A stretch of 64,000 bases of DNA from Rhodoferax sp. AJA081-3 (GTDB lineage Bacteria; Pseudomonadota; Gammaproteobacteria; Burkholderiales; Burkholderiaceae_C), in NCBI RefSeq assembly GCF_017798165.1, contig NZ_CP059068.1, positions 1,612,001 through 1,676,000 on the forward strand, given 5' to 3'. Shown here in pieces: positions 14,585 through 22,519 of this stretch. The notes beneath the pieces are model-generated. The model did not search any database. It was not told the origin of the DNA and saw nothing but the letters and a program-made list of their open reading frames with translations. The translations under genes and the position numbers were made by a program. The stretch's first letter is position 1. Each line of letters starts with the position of its first letter.

Positions 14585-15544
14585 TCAATACCCCCTTTCC
14601 AAAACCAGGAAATCCGGGTGCAACCAGTAATTGCCTTGTTGGTCGCTCTGGACGAAGGTGTCAAACACTGTGCGATGGTGTTTCTTGATATCGGCATAGC
14701 GGAAGTTCTCAGCTATACCTAGTGCGGCTGCGATCTTGCGTTTGTGGACCTCATCACCGTCGGCCTCATCTAGTACTTTCAGGAATCCGTAAACCTGGGG
14801 TGACAATGAAATTTCGGTTCCCGCAATCAGTGCAACACGCTTGCTGTCCAGAAGGCGCAGTGAAGTCTCATCTGTAACTGCTGTGCGGGCGAGTCCATCA
14901 AAATAGGCATCCAGACCTTCAATTGCAAAATTCCCTTTGCGCAGTTGCGCAATGGCTTGCAGCGGAATGAATAGACGCCCCTTCAAGTTCGTGGACTGCA
15001 GTGCCAGTAGATCACTTGTTGTGATTACAGCCTCCGTTCCAGGAGACGCAAGTCGGTCGATTTCCCCCTGAATTGCGTTCGCGTCACCACTGAGCAAACA
15101 CCCAAAAAAGAAGTTGTGTCGCTTGCGCTTGTGCTCCCGCGCGCCAAGATGCCAGAGTCTCCCTCTTACCACCTCGGAAACTGGGTGCCGAATTTTCAAT
15201 CCTAAGGCTGCATTGAGCCAAATCGCCACCTTGGATGGATTTACCTGCCAAAGCCTTGCTCGCTCTTTTGGCAGATCAACCCACCCACATTCGCCGCAAT
15301 AGCATTGATAGGGGAGTTCAGCTCCTGCATGTGTTGGCACTGGTCGAACTGAAACACTCAGGCAGTCAGGGCAAAGCACACACTCCGCAACGTCACCAGA
15401 CAAGCTCAACGCCTCATTGCTGCGCAAATGTTGGTAAATCGATGGCTGTCCACTTGCCCAAACGGAATCTGGCAGCAACTGATGTGTCGGCTGCTCCAGA
15501 AGCGCGCAGAGTGCGGCCATGGCTTGTGCATTGATTGGCCCCAA
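14585..15544 (-). CDS. Unknown zinc-ribbon protein (319 aa), partner of the upstream gene
   Basis: Not recognised. The start is a TTG at 15544: GGAGAGG lies 6 bases before it and the upstream stop overlaps the spacer. Residues 55-88 hold C-V-L-C-P-D-C and C-Y-C-G-E-C-G-W, a probable zinc ribbon. A W-L-N-A-A-L-G-L segment follows, then a basic patch HLGAREHKRKRHNFFFGCLL, then a mixed alpha/beta region and a C-terminal winged-helix-like part (KIAAALGIAENFRYADIKKH). There is no signal peptide or membrane helix, so it is cytoplasmic. It lies 1 base from the end of the 415-aa gene, so the two are almost certainly co-translated. A cargo function such as defence or superinfection exclusion is a guess from its position. 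Confidence 0.7.
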   Translation of the reverse strand: MGPINAQAMAALCALLEQPTHQLLPDSVWASGQPSIYQHLRSNEALSLSGDVAECVLCPDCLSVSVRPVPTHAGAELPYQCYCGECGWVDLPKERARLWQVNPSKVAIWLNAALGLKIRHPVSEVVRGRLWHLGAREHKRKRHNFFFGCLLSGDANAIQGEIDRLASPGTEAVITTSDLLALQSTNLKGRLFIPLQAIAQLRKGNFAIEGLDAYFDGLARTAVTDETSLRLLDSKRVALIAGTEISLSPQVYGFLKVLDEADGDEVHKRKIAAALGIAENFRYADIKKHHRTVFDTFVQSDQQGNYWLHPDFLVLERGY

Positions 15545-15545
15545 C

Positions 15546-16793
15546 TCAGACCTCTCCGCTGTTTTCGGTTGCCGGTGCTGGCACAGTCGAGTTCGGTGGG
15601 AGCTGCATTACCCCAAGCGCCTGCATCAGTGCCTCTGCCAGCCCCGCGTCAGCCTCCTCCATGTCACGCAGATTGCTGATTCCTGTGGGCTTCAGTCCAA
15701 TGTGCACCGAGCGCCCCTTACGGGACTCGCCCTCCGGGTCGAAATACAGACTGACAACAGCACTGATGATGTTGAATCCTCCCCCCATCAACGAGTGAAG
15801 GTGTTGAGCCTGTAGGCATTCCAGGGCATCCGGTGCGGTCCGCTCGGAGGGAGGCTTGATAAAGTAATCGCATAGCGGTGCCGAAATCGATCGCACGCGG
15901 AACTCCGAAATCCGCACCTTGCCAACTCCGTGATCACGCAGGTCCAATCCACTGTGCTCATCACAGTTGACGCCGTGACGCAAGCGATTCAACAGAAAGA
16001 GTGGTTGCGGCACCGCCAAGGGTTCGATTGGATGCTTGAATACATGAGTGCCAAGAGGCGCAAGGATCTTTTTGCGGGCTTTCTCACCGCCAAAGACCAA
16101 CAAGTCCATCACACCGCTGTCCGGATAGATGATCACTGTCATGCGCAGCGGCGGACGGATGTCACGCCATGTGGTTCGATCGTCTGCACCGAACTCAAGG
16201 TTGCGTTGCAGGTTGTCTTCAACACGAATATCGAGCTGTACCCCACCGTCCAGATGGCGTGTCAGCACGTCAATCTCACAAGCCCGGGGACGGCCCTTGC
16301 GAGGCGTAAATGCCTCTGCCAATGCTTGCCTGAGTGGATCGATATCCGCCGCCGTGCAATGCAATACCTGACTTGGCGGCAGATGGATGCGCCGCCAAAT
16401 ACGCTTGCCAACTTCCGCATCAGCATTCAGGAAAGCCTCAGCGATGGCAAAACGTCCAGGCCAGTTTGTCATAGCCCACAGCGCACGCTCCGCATCACTC
16501 ACATGGTGCTCAAAATCATCCAGCATCGCGTCACCCAGCGGCACGGTATTGCGCAACGCTTGGACACCACGCAAATGGGCCAGAGTCTTGACACGACGAA
16601 GTTCAGCGTATGTGGACGCTTGCCTGTCGTCGGTCAACGCCTCCAGCGCTGACAAGATGGGTTGGTGCAACTCCTCTGCAGCTTGCTCCCAAGAGGCACC
16701 CTCGAGCAACGGAATTGCTCGTGCATTGAAATAGAAATTCCAACTGCGCGGTGGGATCAATCGAACGAGGTCACGGTAATTGAAGGCTGCCAT
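15546..16793 (-). CDS. Unknown 415-aa protein, divergent from the XRE/ImmA pair
   Basis: Not recognised. The first 200 residues look helical (N-Y-R-D-L-V-R-L-I-P-P-R-S-W-N-F-Y near the start, many A/L/R helices). The region 205-330 is more beta-like (PLRMTVIIYPDSGVMDLLVF, then GGEKARKKILAPLGTHVFKH). The 330-395 region has VVSLYFDPEGESRKGRSVHI. There is no P-loop, nuclease or protease motif that I can identify, and no membrane segment. It is transcribed away from the repressor gene at 17028 across a 234-base region containing operator-like palindromes, so it may be controlled by that repressor. Confidence 0.7.
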   Translation of the reverse strand: MAAFNYRDLVRLIPPRSWNFYFNARAIPLLEGASWEQAAEELHQPILSALEALTDDRQASTYAELRRVKTLAHLRGVQALRNTVPLGDAMLDDFEHHVSDAERALWAMTNWPGRFAIAEAFLNADAEVGKRIWRRIHLPPSQVLHCTAADIDPLRQALAEAFTPRKGRPRACEIDVLTRHLDGGVQLDIRVEDNLQRNLEFGADDRTTWRDIRPPLRMTVIIYPDSGVMDLLVFGGEKARKKILAPLGTHVFKHPIEPLAVPQPLFLLNRLRHGVNCDEHSGLDLRDHGVGKVRISEFRVRSISAPLCDYFIKPPSERTAPDALECLQAQHLHSLMGGGFNIISAVVSLYFDPEGESRKGRSVHIGLKPTGISNLRDMEEADAGLAEALMQALGVMQLPPNSTVPAPATENSGEV

Positions 16794-16903
16794 TGGTGGT
16801 TTTCTCCTTTAAAGACATGGCCGCCATACGCCTCCCTTAACTTGGCGCATTCAGGGCCTACAGTGTTGGGTCGACAGTACTCACCAAGCATTGACGACCA
16901 ATA

Positions 16904-16987
16904 TCGTTCGGTGTACCGAACTTGATTGAATTATGAATGGCTCCTAATGGGTTTGTCAAGCAGGTACGCAATCGTTCGGTACGGTGG
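16904..16987. promoter_or_regulatory. Operator-like palindromes of the XRE switch
   Basis: GTTCGGT and ACCGAAC form a perfect inverted repeat around a 2-base centre (16906-16921), preceded by ATC. The half-site ATCGTTCGGT recurs at 16971-16980, followed by an imperfect second arm and by TATTAT at 16988-16993, a possible -10 box for the repressor gene. Such paired sites are expected for an autoregulating phage repressor. Confidence 0.6.
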
Positions 16988-17027
16988 TATTATTTTGGGC
17001 TTGAATCAAACAATTTAGGAGAAAACA

Positions 17028-17348
17028 GTGCCTTCACCCCTGGGCGACAAGATCCGCGCACTGCGAAAACAAAAAAAGCTCAGCCTTGAGCAACTGGCAG
17101 AGCTGACAGAGTCCAGCAAAAGCTACATCTGGGAGCTGGAAAATAAAGACGATCCGAAGCCATCGGCTGACAAGATTGGCAAGATTGCGGCCGTCCTCGA
17201 GGTCACTGCCGAGTTCCTGCTCACAGAATCTTCGGCCACACCGGACGAGGCAGTGCTTGATGAAGCGTTCTTCCGCAAATTCAAAACCATGTCCGAACCG
17301 GACAAGAAGAAGATCCGAAAAATCCTGGATGCCTGGGAGGACGAATGA
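17028..17348 (+). CDS. XRE-family repressor (ImmR/CI-like)
   Basis: A 106-aa protein with an N-terminal XRE helix-turn-helix (about 5-65): LGDKIRALRKQKKLSLEQLA, ELTESSKSYIWELEN, then KIAAVLEVTAEFLL. A short C-terminal helix (P-D-K-K-K-I-R-K-I-L-D) ends it. The GTG start at 17028 follows AGGAG at 17017-17021. Its ATGA overlap with an ImmA/IrrE peptidase is the arrangement of ImmR-ImmA switches, in which the peptidase destroys the repressor on induction. It probably holds the prophage, or the divergent gene pair, silent through the palindromes upstream. Confidence 0.88.
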   Translation: MPSPLGDKIRALRKQKKLSLEQLAELTESSKSYIWELENKDDPKPSADKIGKIAAVLEVTAEFLLTESSATPDEAVLDEAFFRKFKTMSEPDKKKIRKILDAWEDE

Positions 17349-18259
17349 CGGAGGCGAAAGGTCCCATGGTTGAGGCCAACCGCATCTCGAAGATGCTCAA
17401 CATGGTGCTCGGCCCAGAACGATTTCCGGTCAAGGTTGATGAGTTGGCGCAGGAATATTCGCGGCAGTGCTTTGCAGATTCCCCGATCGACAAGGTTCAA
17501 GGCGAAGACCTCGACGGATTCGACGGCCTTCTGAAGGCAAACAAGTCACGATCGAAGTGGTTGATCCTCTATAACAGTGCAGTCCGATCCGAGGGCCGCA
17601 AGCGTTTCACGATCGCGCACGAGTTTGGCCACTATCTTCTGCATCGTCATCAGCAGAGCGAATTCCAATGCGGTGACGATGACATTGAGACTGGTGATCG
17701 CAACAAGAACGACATTGAAACCGTCGCAGATCAGTTTGCATCAACTTTGTTGATGCCACTTGACGATTTCCGAAAGCAAGTTGACGGGCAGTCAGTCAGT
17801 TTTGATCTCCTGGGACACTGTGCCGATCGGTATGGCGTATCCCTGACTGCAGCTGCATTGCGATGGATTGAGATCGCAGACAAGCGAGCAGTCCTTGTGG
17901 CCAGCCGCGACGATCACATGCTTTGGGCAAAATCGAACGAGTCTGCGTTCAAGTCTGGCGCGTATTTCGCAACACGCAAACGGACAATCCCCGTCCCGCG
18001 CGCGTCATTGGTTTACAGCGATAACTGTTCAGGAGCCGCGCAATCTCAGTCAATACAGGCAAAGGTCTGGTTTCCGCGTGAGCCTGCCTATGTTGAACTG
18101 ACAGAGATGTCGAAGATCGCAGGAAATTACGACTACACGCTATCCCTGCTATTGATGCCTGAAGCCGAGTGGCGGCAGCCTCAGCACGACGACGGCGAGC
18201 CCGAGGAAGATAGCTTTGACCGATTCATAAATAACGGCCAATTTCCAGACAGAAAGTAA
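17345..18259 (+). CDS. ImmA/IrrE-family metallopeptidase
   Basis: A 304-aa protein with the zinc-peptidase motif HEFGH at 92-96 (F-T-I-A-H-E-F-G-H-Y) and downstream E-x2-A-D-Q-F-A-S-T-L-L-M-P, the usual third ligand region of the ImmA/IrrE family. The C-terminal 130 residues extend beyond the minimal peptidase and read as a beta-rich sensor-like region (KRAVLVASRDDHMLWAKSNE). In ICEBs1-type switches the family member cleaves the partner repressor; here the partner would be the overlapping XRE gene. A few acidic residues near the C-terminus (D-D-G-E-P-E-E-D) are likely a flexible tail. Confidence 0.87.
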   Translation: MTEAKGPMVEANRISKMLNMVLGPERFPVKVDELAQEYSRQCFADSPIDKVQGEDLDGFDGLLKANKSRSKWLILYNSAVRSEGRKRFTIAHEFGHYLLHRHQQSEFQCGDDDIETGDRNKNDIETVADQFASTLLMPLDDFRKQVDGQSVSFDLLGHCADRYGVSLTAAALRWIEIADKRAVLVASRDDHMLWAKSNESAFKSGAYFATRKRTIPVPRASLVYSDNCSGAAQSQSIQAKVWFPREPAYVELTEMSKIAGNYDYTLSLLLMPEAEWRQPQHDDGEPEEDSFDRFINNGQFPDRK

Positions 18260-18390
18260 TCGGCCCCAGTCCGGCTTTTCGCATTAGCCCGCATCCACCA
18301 GCGTTCGCCCGCAACTCCCTCATGGCGTTGGCCGCAGCCCTTCAGGACAATTTTGCTTCGAGCAAGTTGGACAAAAAGGACCGCTAACCA

Positions 18391-18606
18391 ATGCATGAAA
18401 TCAACCACACACCACCGGAGCGAATGACTCCAGAGCAACGCCGACTTGAGGTCGCGTCGCTTTTAGCCAGAGGGTTGGCGCGCCTTCGGACAGCACATCC
18501 CGCCCAGTCCGCAATCGTTGTCAAAAGCAGCGATGTTTCACTTGCCTTTTCTGGCAACCAGCGCGTTCATTCAGACCCCGTCAACAACAGACATACGGAG
18601 TCCTGA
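18391..18606 (+). CDS. Small conserved protein upstream of DUF2924 (71 aa)
   Basis: Begins MHEINHTPPERMTPEQRRLE, then VASLLARGLARLR. This start is typical of tiny proteins found just before DUF2924-recombinase cassettes in Proteobacteria (from memory). The stop TGA overlaps the next ATG by one base. Codons 51-60 (L-A-F-S-G-N-Q-R-V-H) are encoded by copy D of the 30-bp element that is intergenic elsewhere in the island. No function is known. Confidence 0.62.
   Translation: MHEINHTPPERMTPEQRRLEVASLLARGLARLRTAHPAQSAIVVKSSDVSLAFSGNQRVHSDPVNNRHTES
18541..18570 (+). promoter_or_regulatory. Leader repeat, copy D (inside a small gene)
   Basis: The fourth copy of the 30-bp element (CTTGCC to CAGCGCGTTCAT). 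It lies within the 71-aa gene but ends 35 bases before the DUF2924 start, the same distance range (33-41) as copies A to C from their genes. Confidence 0.45.
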
Positions 18607-19106
18607 TGAGACCAAGCAAGCCAACCCCCACCACGCCACTGTCTGTGGCATCGCAAATTTCTCAGTTGCCCGAACTGGCCATGGCGGACATCAAGTCGCT
18701 TTGGCAACGGCTGTTCCACGCTGCGAACCCCACCCACAACCGGCAATTTCTGGAACGCCGGATTGCCTACAAATTGCAGGAAATCGAGTTTCGCAAGGTC
18801 GACCCAGGACTTCTTGATCGCAATAAGCGCCGCATCGAAAACTTGATTGAAACCGGCAAGGTCAAGACTCGCGATCCTGACTACCGTCCTGTGGCTGGCA
18901 CCATGCTCACCCGCGAGTACCAGGGCAAGGAATATCGCGTCATTGCCAGCGCCGATGGCAATTACAACTTTGACGGCCGGACATTCCAAAGCCTGTCCCA
19001 GATCGCGCGGGAAATTACGGGCACGCGGTGGTCGGGGCCGGTTTTTTTTGGTCTCAAAGCGCGTACCGAGAAAAAGGCAGCGACTAGGAAGGGAGGTAGG
19101 TCATGA
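18606..19106 (+). CDS. DUF2924 protein
   Basis: A 166-aa protein with the DUF2924 pattern: LPELAMADIKSLWQRLFHAA, then F-L-E-R-R-I-A-Y-K-L-Q-E and PGTMLTREYQ-like AGTMLTREYQGKEYRVIASA, then F-D-G-R-T-F-Q-S-L-S-Q-I-A-R-E-I-T-G-T-R-W-S-G-P. A basic tail (K-K-A-A-T-R-K-G-G) ends it. The family almost always precedes a large serine recombinase and may be its accessory DNA-binding factor; this role is inferred. The stop overlaps the recombinase start by 4 bases. Confidence 0.86.
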   Translation: MRPSKPTPTTPLSVASQISQLPELAMADIKSLWQRLFHAANPTHNRQFLERRIAYKLQEIEFRKVDPGLLDRNKRRIENLIETGKVKTRDPDYRPVAGTMLTREYQGKEYRVIASADGNYNFDGRTFQSLSQIAREITGTRWSGPVFFGLKARTEKKAATRKGGRS

Positions 19107-20464
19107 GCGACGTGCTGAAACGGCGCATGCGCTGCGCCGTCTACACCCGTAAGTCCAGTGAAGAAGGGTTGGATCAGGAATACAACTCGATTGATGCGCA
19201 GCGTGACGCAGGCCATGCATATATTGCCAGTCAGCGCGCCGAAGGCTGGATTCCGGTCGCCGACGACTATGACGACCCGGCCTTCTCCGGCGGAAACATG
19301 GAACGCCCCGGACTCAAGCGCCTGATGGCCGACATTGAGGCAGGCAAGGTTGACGTGGTTGTGATCTACAAGATTGACCGACTGACGCGCAGCCTGGCCG
19401 ACTTTTCCAAGATGGTCGAAGTGTTTGAGCGCCAGGGTGTGTCCTTTGTCTCCGTGACGCAGCAATTCAACACCACAACCTCCATGGGGCGACTCATGCT
19501 CAATGTGTTGCTTTCGTTTGCACAGTTTGAACGCGAAGTTACAGGGGAGCGGATCCGGGACAAGATCGCGGCCAGCAAGCGCAAAGGCATGTGGATGGGC
19601 GGTGTCCCACCCCTTGGCTACGATGTGGAAAACCGACGCTTGGTCCCCAATCCACAGGAGGCCAAATTGATCCGCCACATCTTCACCCGGTTCGTTGAAC
19701 TGGGGTCCAGCACCAAACTGGTGAAAGAACTGAAACTTGATGGCGTGACCTCAAAAGCGTGGACTACGCAGGACGGCAAGGTTCGTGAGGGCAAGCCCAT
19801 TGACAAGGGTTTGGTTTACAAGCTTCTGGGCAACCGAACCTACCTGGGCGAACTTCGCCACAAAGAGCAGTGGTACCAGGCCGAACACCTGGCGATCGTC
19901 GATCAGCCTGTTTGGGACAGCGTGCACGCCATCTTGGCCACCAATGGACGCTCTCGCGCCAATGCCACACGAGCGACAACTCCATTCCTGCTGAAAGGTA
20001 TTGTCTTTGGCCATGATGGTCGGGCATTGACACCTTGGCACAGCACAAAGAAAACAACCGGAAAGCGGTACCGCTATTACTTGCCCATGCGTGACCTCAA
20101 GGAGCATGCTGGTGCATCCGGATTGCCTCGTATGCCAGCGGCTGAATTGGAGTCGGCGGTACTCGACCAACTGCGCAACATTCTGCGCGCCCCAAATTTG
20201 CTCAGCGACCTGGTGCCGCAAGCAAAGAAACTGGATCCAACTCTGGACGAAGCCAAAGTCACGGTGGCCATGACGCGCTTGGACCTGATCTGGGATCAGC
20301 TGTTTCCGGCAGAGCAGACTCGCATCGTGAAGATGCTGATCGAGAAGGTGATTGTGTCGCCGAGTGACCTTGAGGTCAGGTTACGGGCGAATGGCATTGA
20401 ACAGCTGGTCCAGGAATTACAGGCGGATCGAGCGAGCACAAAGCGTGAAGAGGCAATGGCATGA
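19103..20464 (+). CDS. Large serine recombinase (site-specific integrase)
   Basis: A 453-aa protein. The N-terminal resolvase domain has the catalytic serine in CAVYTRKSSEEG (S18 or S19), then YDDPAFSGGNMERPGLKRLM, VVIYKIDRLTRS and an S-M-G-R-L-M-L-N-V-L-L-S-F-A-Q-F-E-R-E long helix. A recombinase domain follows (KGMWMGGVPPLGYDV, ending W-Y-Q-A-E-H), then a shortened zinc-ribbon/coiled-coil region. No tyrosine integrase is seen in the window, so this enzyme probably integrates and excises the island. It sits in a DUF2924-recombinase-HTH cassette joined by ATGA overlaps. Confidence 0.93.
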   Translation: MSDVLKRRMRCAVYTRKSSEEGLDQEYNSIDAQRDAGHAYIASQRAEGWIPVADDYDDPAFSGGNMERPGLKRLMADIEAGKVDVVVIYKIDRLTRSLADFSKMVEVFERQGVSFVSVTQQFNTTTSMGRLMLNVLLSFAQFEREVTGERIRDKIAASKRKGMWMGGVPPLGYDVENRRLVPNPQEAKLIRHIFTRFVELGSSTKLVKELKLDGVTSKAWTTQDGKVREGKPIDKGLVYKLLGNRTYLGELRHKEQWYQAEHLAIVDQPVWDSVHAILATNGRSRANATRATTPFLLKGIVFGHDGRALTPWHSTKKTTGKRYRYYLPMRDLKEHAGASGLPRMPAAELESAVLDQLRNILRAPNLLSDLVPQAKKLDPTLDEAKVTVAMTRLDLIWDQLFPAEQTRIVKMLIEKVIVSPSDLEVRLRANGIEQLVQELQADRASTKREEAMA

Positions 20465-20895
20465 ATGAGGTGCGCATCCACAAAACAGGGGAGCCAGAAA
20501 TCATCCAGTCAAGCGACGGTAGGCTGACTTTGTCGGTTCCCATCCAGTTCAAACGGCGTGCTGGACGCAAGCAAGTGACGCTGCCCAATGGTCAACCCAG
20601 TCTACCTCGACCGTGGGATACGGCTGCGACTTCATTGCAACTGGCCCTGGCCAGGGGCCACAAATGGCTGGCAATGATGGAGTCTGGAGAGGTCAGCACC
20701 TTGACCGAAATAGCCAAGAAGGAGGGTATCGACAACAGCTACGTCAGCCGGATGGTCAACCTGACAACCCTGGCACCGGACATCATTGACGCCATTCTGC
20801 TCAATGAATTGCCGGACCATCTGACACTGTTCGATCTAGCTGTGGACCCACCCGCGCTGTGGGATGAGCAGCGCGCACGGCTTCAGATTGTGTAG
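20461..20895 (+). CDS. Helix-turn-helix protein downstream of the recombinase
   Basis: A 144-aa protein with a central KorB/ParB-like HTH: EVSTLTEIAKKEGIDNSYVS, then RMVNLTTLAPDIIDAIL. The N-terminal 50 residues are beta-like and basic (LSVPIQFKRRAGRKQVTLP). The ATGA overlap with the recombinase suggests an accessory or directionality role in integration. I know this protein type from other DUF2924-recombinase cassettes but it has no assigned function. Confidence 0.75.
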   Translation: MNEVRIHKTGEPEIIQSSDGRLTLSVPIQFKRRAGRKQVTLPNGQPSLPRPWDTAATSLQLALARGHKWLAMMESGEVSTLTEIAKKEGIDNSYVSRMVNLTTLAPDIIDAILLNELPDHLTLFDLAVDPPALWDEQRARLQIV

Positions 20896-21067
20896 ACCAG
20901 CCGATGTGACTGGGATAGAATTTCCGCAGGTGCCCACCATACTTGCACACGAGTAAAAAAAGGCGTTTCCTCACAATTGTTGAAAACCTCTCTTTGAGCC
21001 TCGCCGTCGGGGACTTAAACGTGTGCGTCTGACCCGAAATTGGCGTGGCACACAGGAAAGGTTCGTT

Positions 21068-22234
21068 ATGACAATCAAAGAGCTCGCGTATTCCGCGCAG
21101 CAACAACTCCAAGCCAGCACCGGCAAACCCCTCAAGAGAGCGCACATCTACGAACTGCTGGCAGCCTCGTTCGGCTTCAACTCCTACGCCGCACTCGGGG
21201 TTGATTCCATTTTTACGCAGCAACGCCCGGGAGACAAGCGCCTTGGCGCCGACAGCGCTTTAGTTAGTGGGCGCTGCATCGAGCTTGGGTATCCACCGGA
21301 AATCGTGGATCTGGTCTCGGTTTCGCTAGGGTCCTTCCTGGCAGAGCGCCAGATTGGCATCGTGCGGATTTCAGCGTTGATCAGCCAACTTCGAGGGGAT
21401 TGGTCCGGCCCAGAAGGCAATCCGATTGGCGGCGACACTGAGCAGTTCAACGGCGAGAAAGTCGATTGGTTCGCTGATCGGTGGGGCGATAGTGAAGAAG
21501 GTGATTTCGCACCGCTCATGCTAGATGGGTTGGAAACTGCGGCCAGCAAAGGCAACGCTCTCGCTCACTACGCACTGGCGCTGATCCATGCCCCCGACAA
21601 CGATGAAGACACCGATCAGGGTGCTGGAAGCCCTTATTGGCATTCCCAGGCACAAAAAGGTCATGTGCTCACCGGCGTAGAAAAGGAGTGGGCAGACGCT
21701 CATGCAGCTCGACTCGCCCAGGATGATAAGTACGCCCGCCATCTTCGCGAGGCCGGTCGACTCGGCAACCAACATGCGCTCATCGACCTTGCGGAGCGGT
21801 TTGACAATCCGTCGTTCTTTGAGGTGCCGCGTCACGATGTTGGGGCAGATCCATCGGCCGTTGCCGAGATTGCCGAGCGGCTCGGGCGCGTGGCTGATGC
21901 AAAGCACTGGCTTACCGTGGCTGCCGAGAGTGGGGACACCCGTGCCATGCTCCGCTTGATCGAAGAACACGATCAGGGAGATCTGGCTCGGCGCTGGACT
22001 TGGGTGTACCTGTCTCGGCTGGTAGGCACGGACCTCTCCAAGGACGATCACTACGCAATCAACGAGGACGGCTCGGAGTACGACGACGATGTTGGCGGTC
22101 CCGTCTATGCAGCGGGCCGCGACGGCGTAGATCTCGAGTCTCTCAGTGCGGAGCAAGATGCCACAGCCAAGGATGCCGCGCGGAAACTTTTCGATCGAAT
22201 TCAACGAGCTGCTGCTCCGACGCACCGAGGGTAG
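21068..22234 (+). CDS. Sel1-like repeat protein at the island border (388 aa)
   Basis: The start MTIKELAYSAQQQLQASTGK at 21068 is chosen because AGGAAAGG lies just before it; the frame is open 15 codons further up. The first 50 residues (ending A-A-S-F-G-F-N-S-Y-A-A-L-G) resemble a short helical N-terminal module seen in unrelated hypothetical proteins. Residues about 150-330 contain several A-x2-G-N-A-x-A-H-Y/A-L type helices, as in Sel1 or TPR-like solenoids. The C-terminus is acidic (D-G-S-E-Y-D-D-D). There is no signal peptide. It stands alone between the recombinase cassette and ssrA, so it may be cargo or the first host gene. Function unknown. Confidence 0.65.
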   Translation: MTIKELAYSAQQQLQASTGKPLKRAHIYELLAASFGFNSYAALGVDSIFTQQRPGDKRLGADSALVSGRCIELGYPPEIVDLVSVSLGSFLAERQIGIVRISALISQLRGDWSGPEGNPIGGDTEQFNGEKVDWFADRWGDSEEGDFAPLMLDGLETAASKGNALAHYALALIHAPDNDEDTDQGAGSPYWHSQAQKGHVLTGVEKEWADAHAARLAQDDKYARHLREAGRLGNQHALIDLAERFDNPSFFEVPRHDVGADPSAVAEIAERLGRVADAKHWLTVAAESGDTRAMLRLIEEHDQGDLARRWTWVYLSRLVGTDLSKDDHYAINEDGSEYDDDVGGPVYAAGRDGVDLESLSAEQDATAKDAARKLFDRIQRAAAPTHRG

Positions 22235-22332
22235 GGTGGCGGAAGTTGCTCCCTCCGGGTAGCAATGACGAAATCTAACTGATTGATTAGTCCGGACGTA
22301 ACCCATTGATTTTTATGGGCATGAACCGAAAA

Positions 22333-22444
22333 TCTTGCGGACTTCGGGTCGTTTGGGGTGCTCTCCGCTGCGGAGACTATCGGCACGGAGAGAGCAAAAG
22401 TGGCGAATTTCTGGGTGCCAGGAATAACCGCGAAGTCCGCAAGA
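22333..22444. repeat. Inverted repeat next to ssrA, possible attachment-site region
   Basis: TCTTGCGGACTTCG (22333-22346) and its exact complement (22431-22444) are 84 bases apart. Between them lie CTCCGCTGCGGAG and a second imperfect pair (GCTCTCCG with CGGAGAGAGC). The arm word GTCCGCAAG also occurs in the 3' part of the tmRNA gene (22548-22556). The stretch 22235-22480 has no gene. An attachment junction or a structured RNA are both possible. Confidence 0.4.
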
Positions 22445-22480
22445 ACCCTCGGGAACCCCAATGAACACGCGGGGATAGGC

Positions 22481-22511
22481 AAAAAAAATCCAACCGGAGA
22501 CCCGGTTGGAT
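22481..22511 (-). terminator. Intrinsic terminator of ssrA
   Basis: On the minus strand ATCCAACCGG, loop, CCGGTTGGAT form a perfect 10-bp stem (22488-22511), followed by eight T. It lies 9 bases beyond the CCA end of tmRNA. Confidence 0.9.
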
Positions 22512-22519
22512 TTTTAATC

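Noticed and set aside
17028..18259. XRE plus ImmA pair as a toxin-antitoxin system
   Set aside because: The HEFGH protein is an ImmA/IrrE peptidase rather than a RES-, HigB- or HipA-type toxin, and the layout is that of a phage repressor switch.
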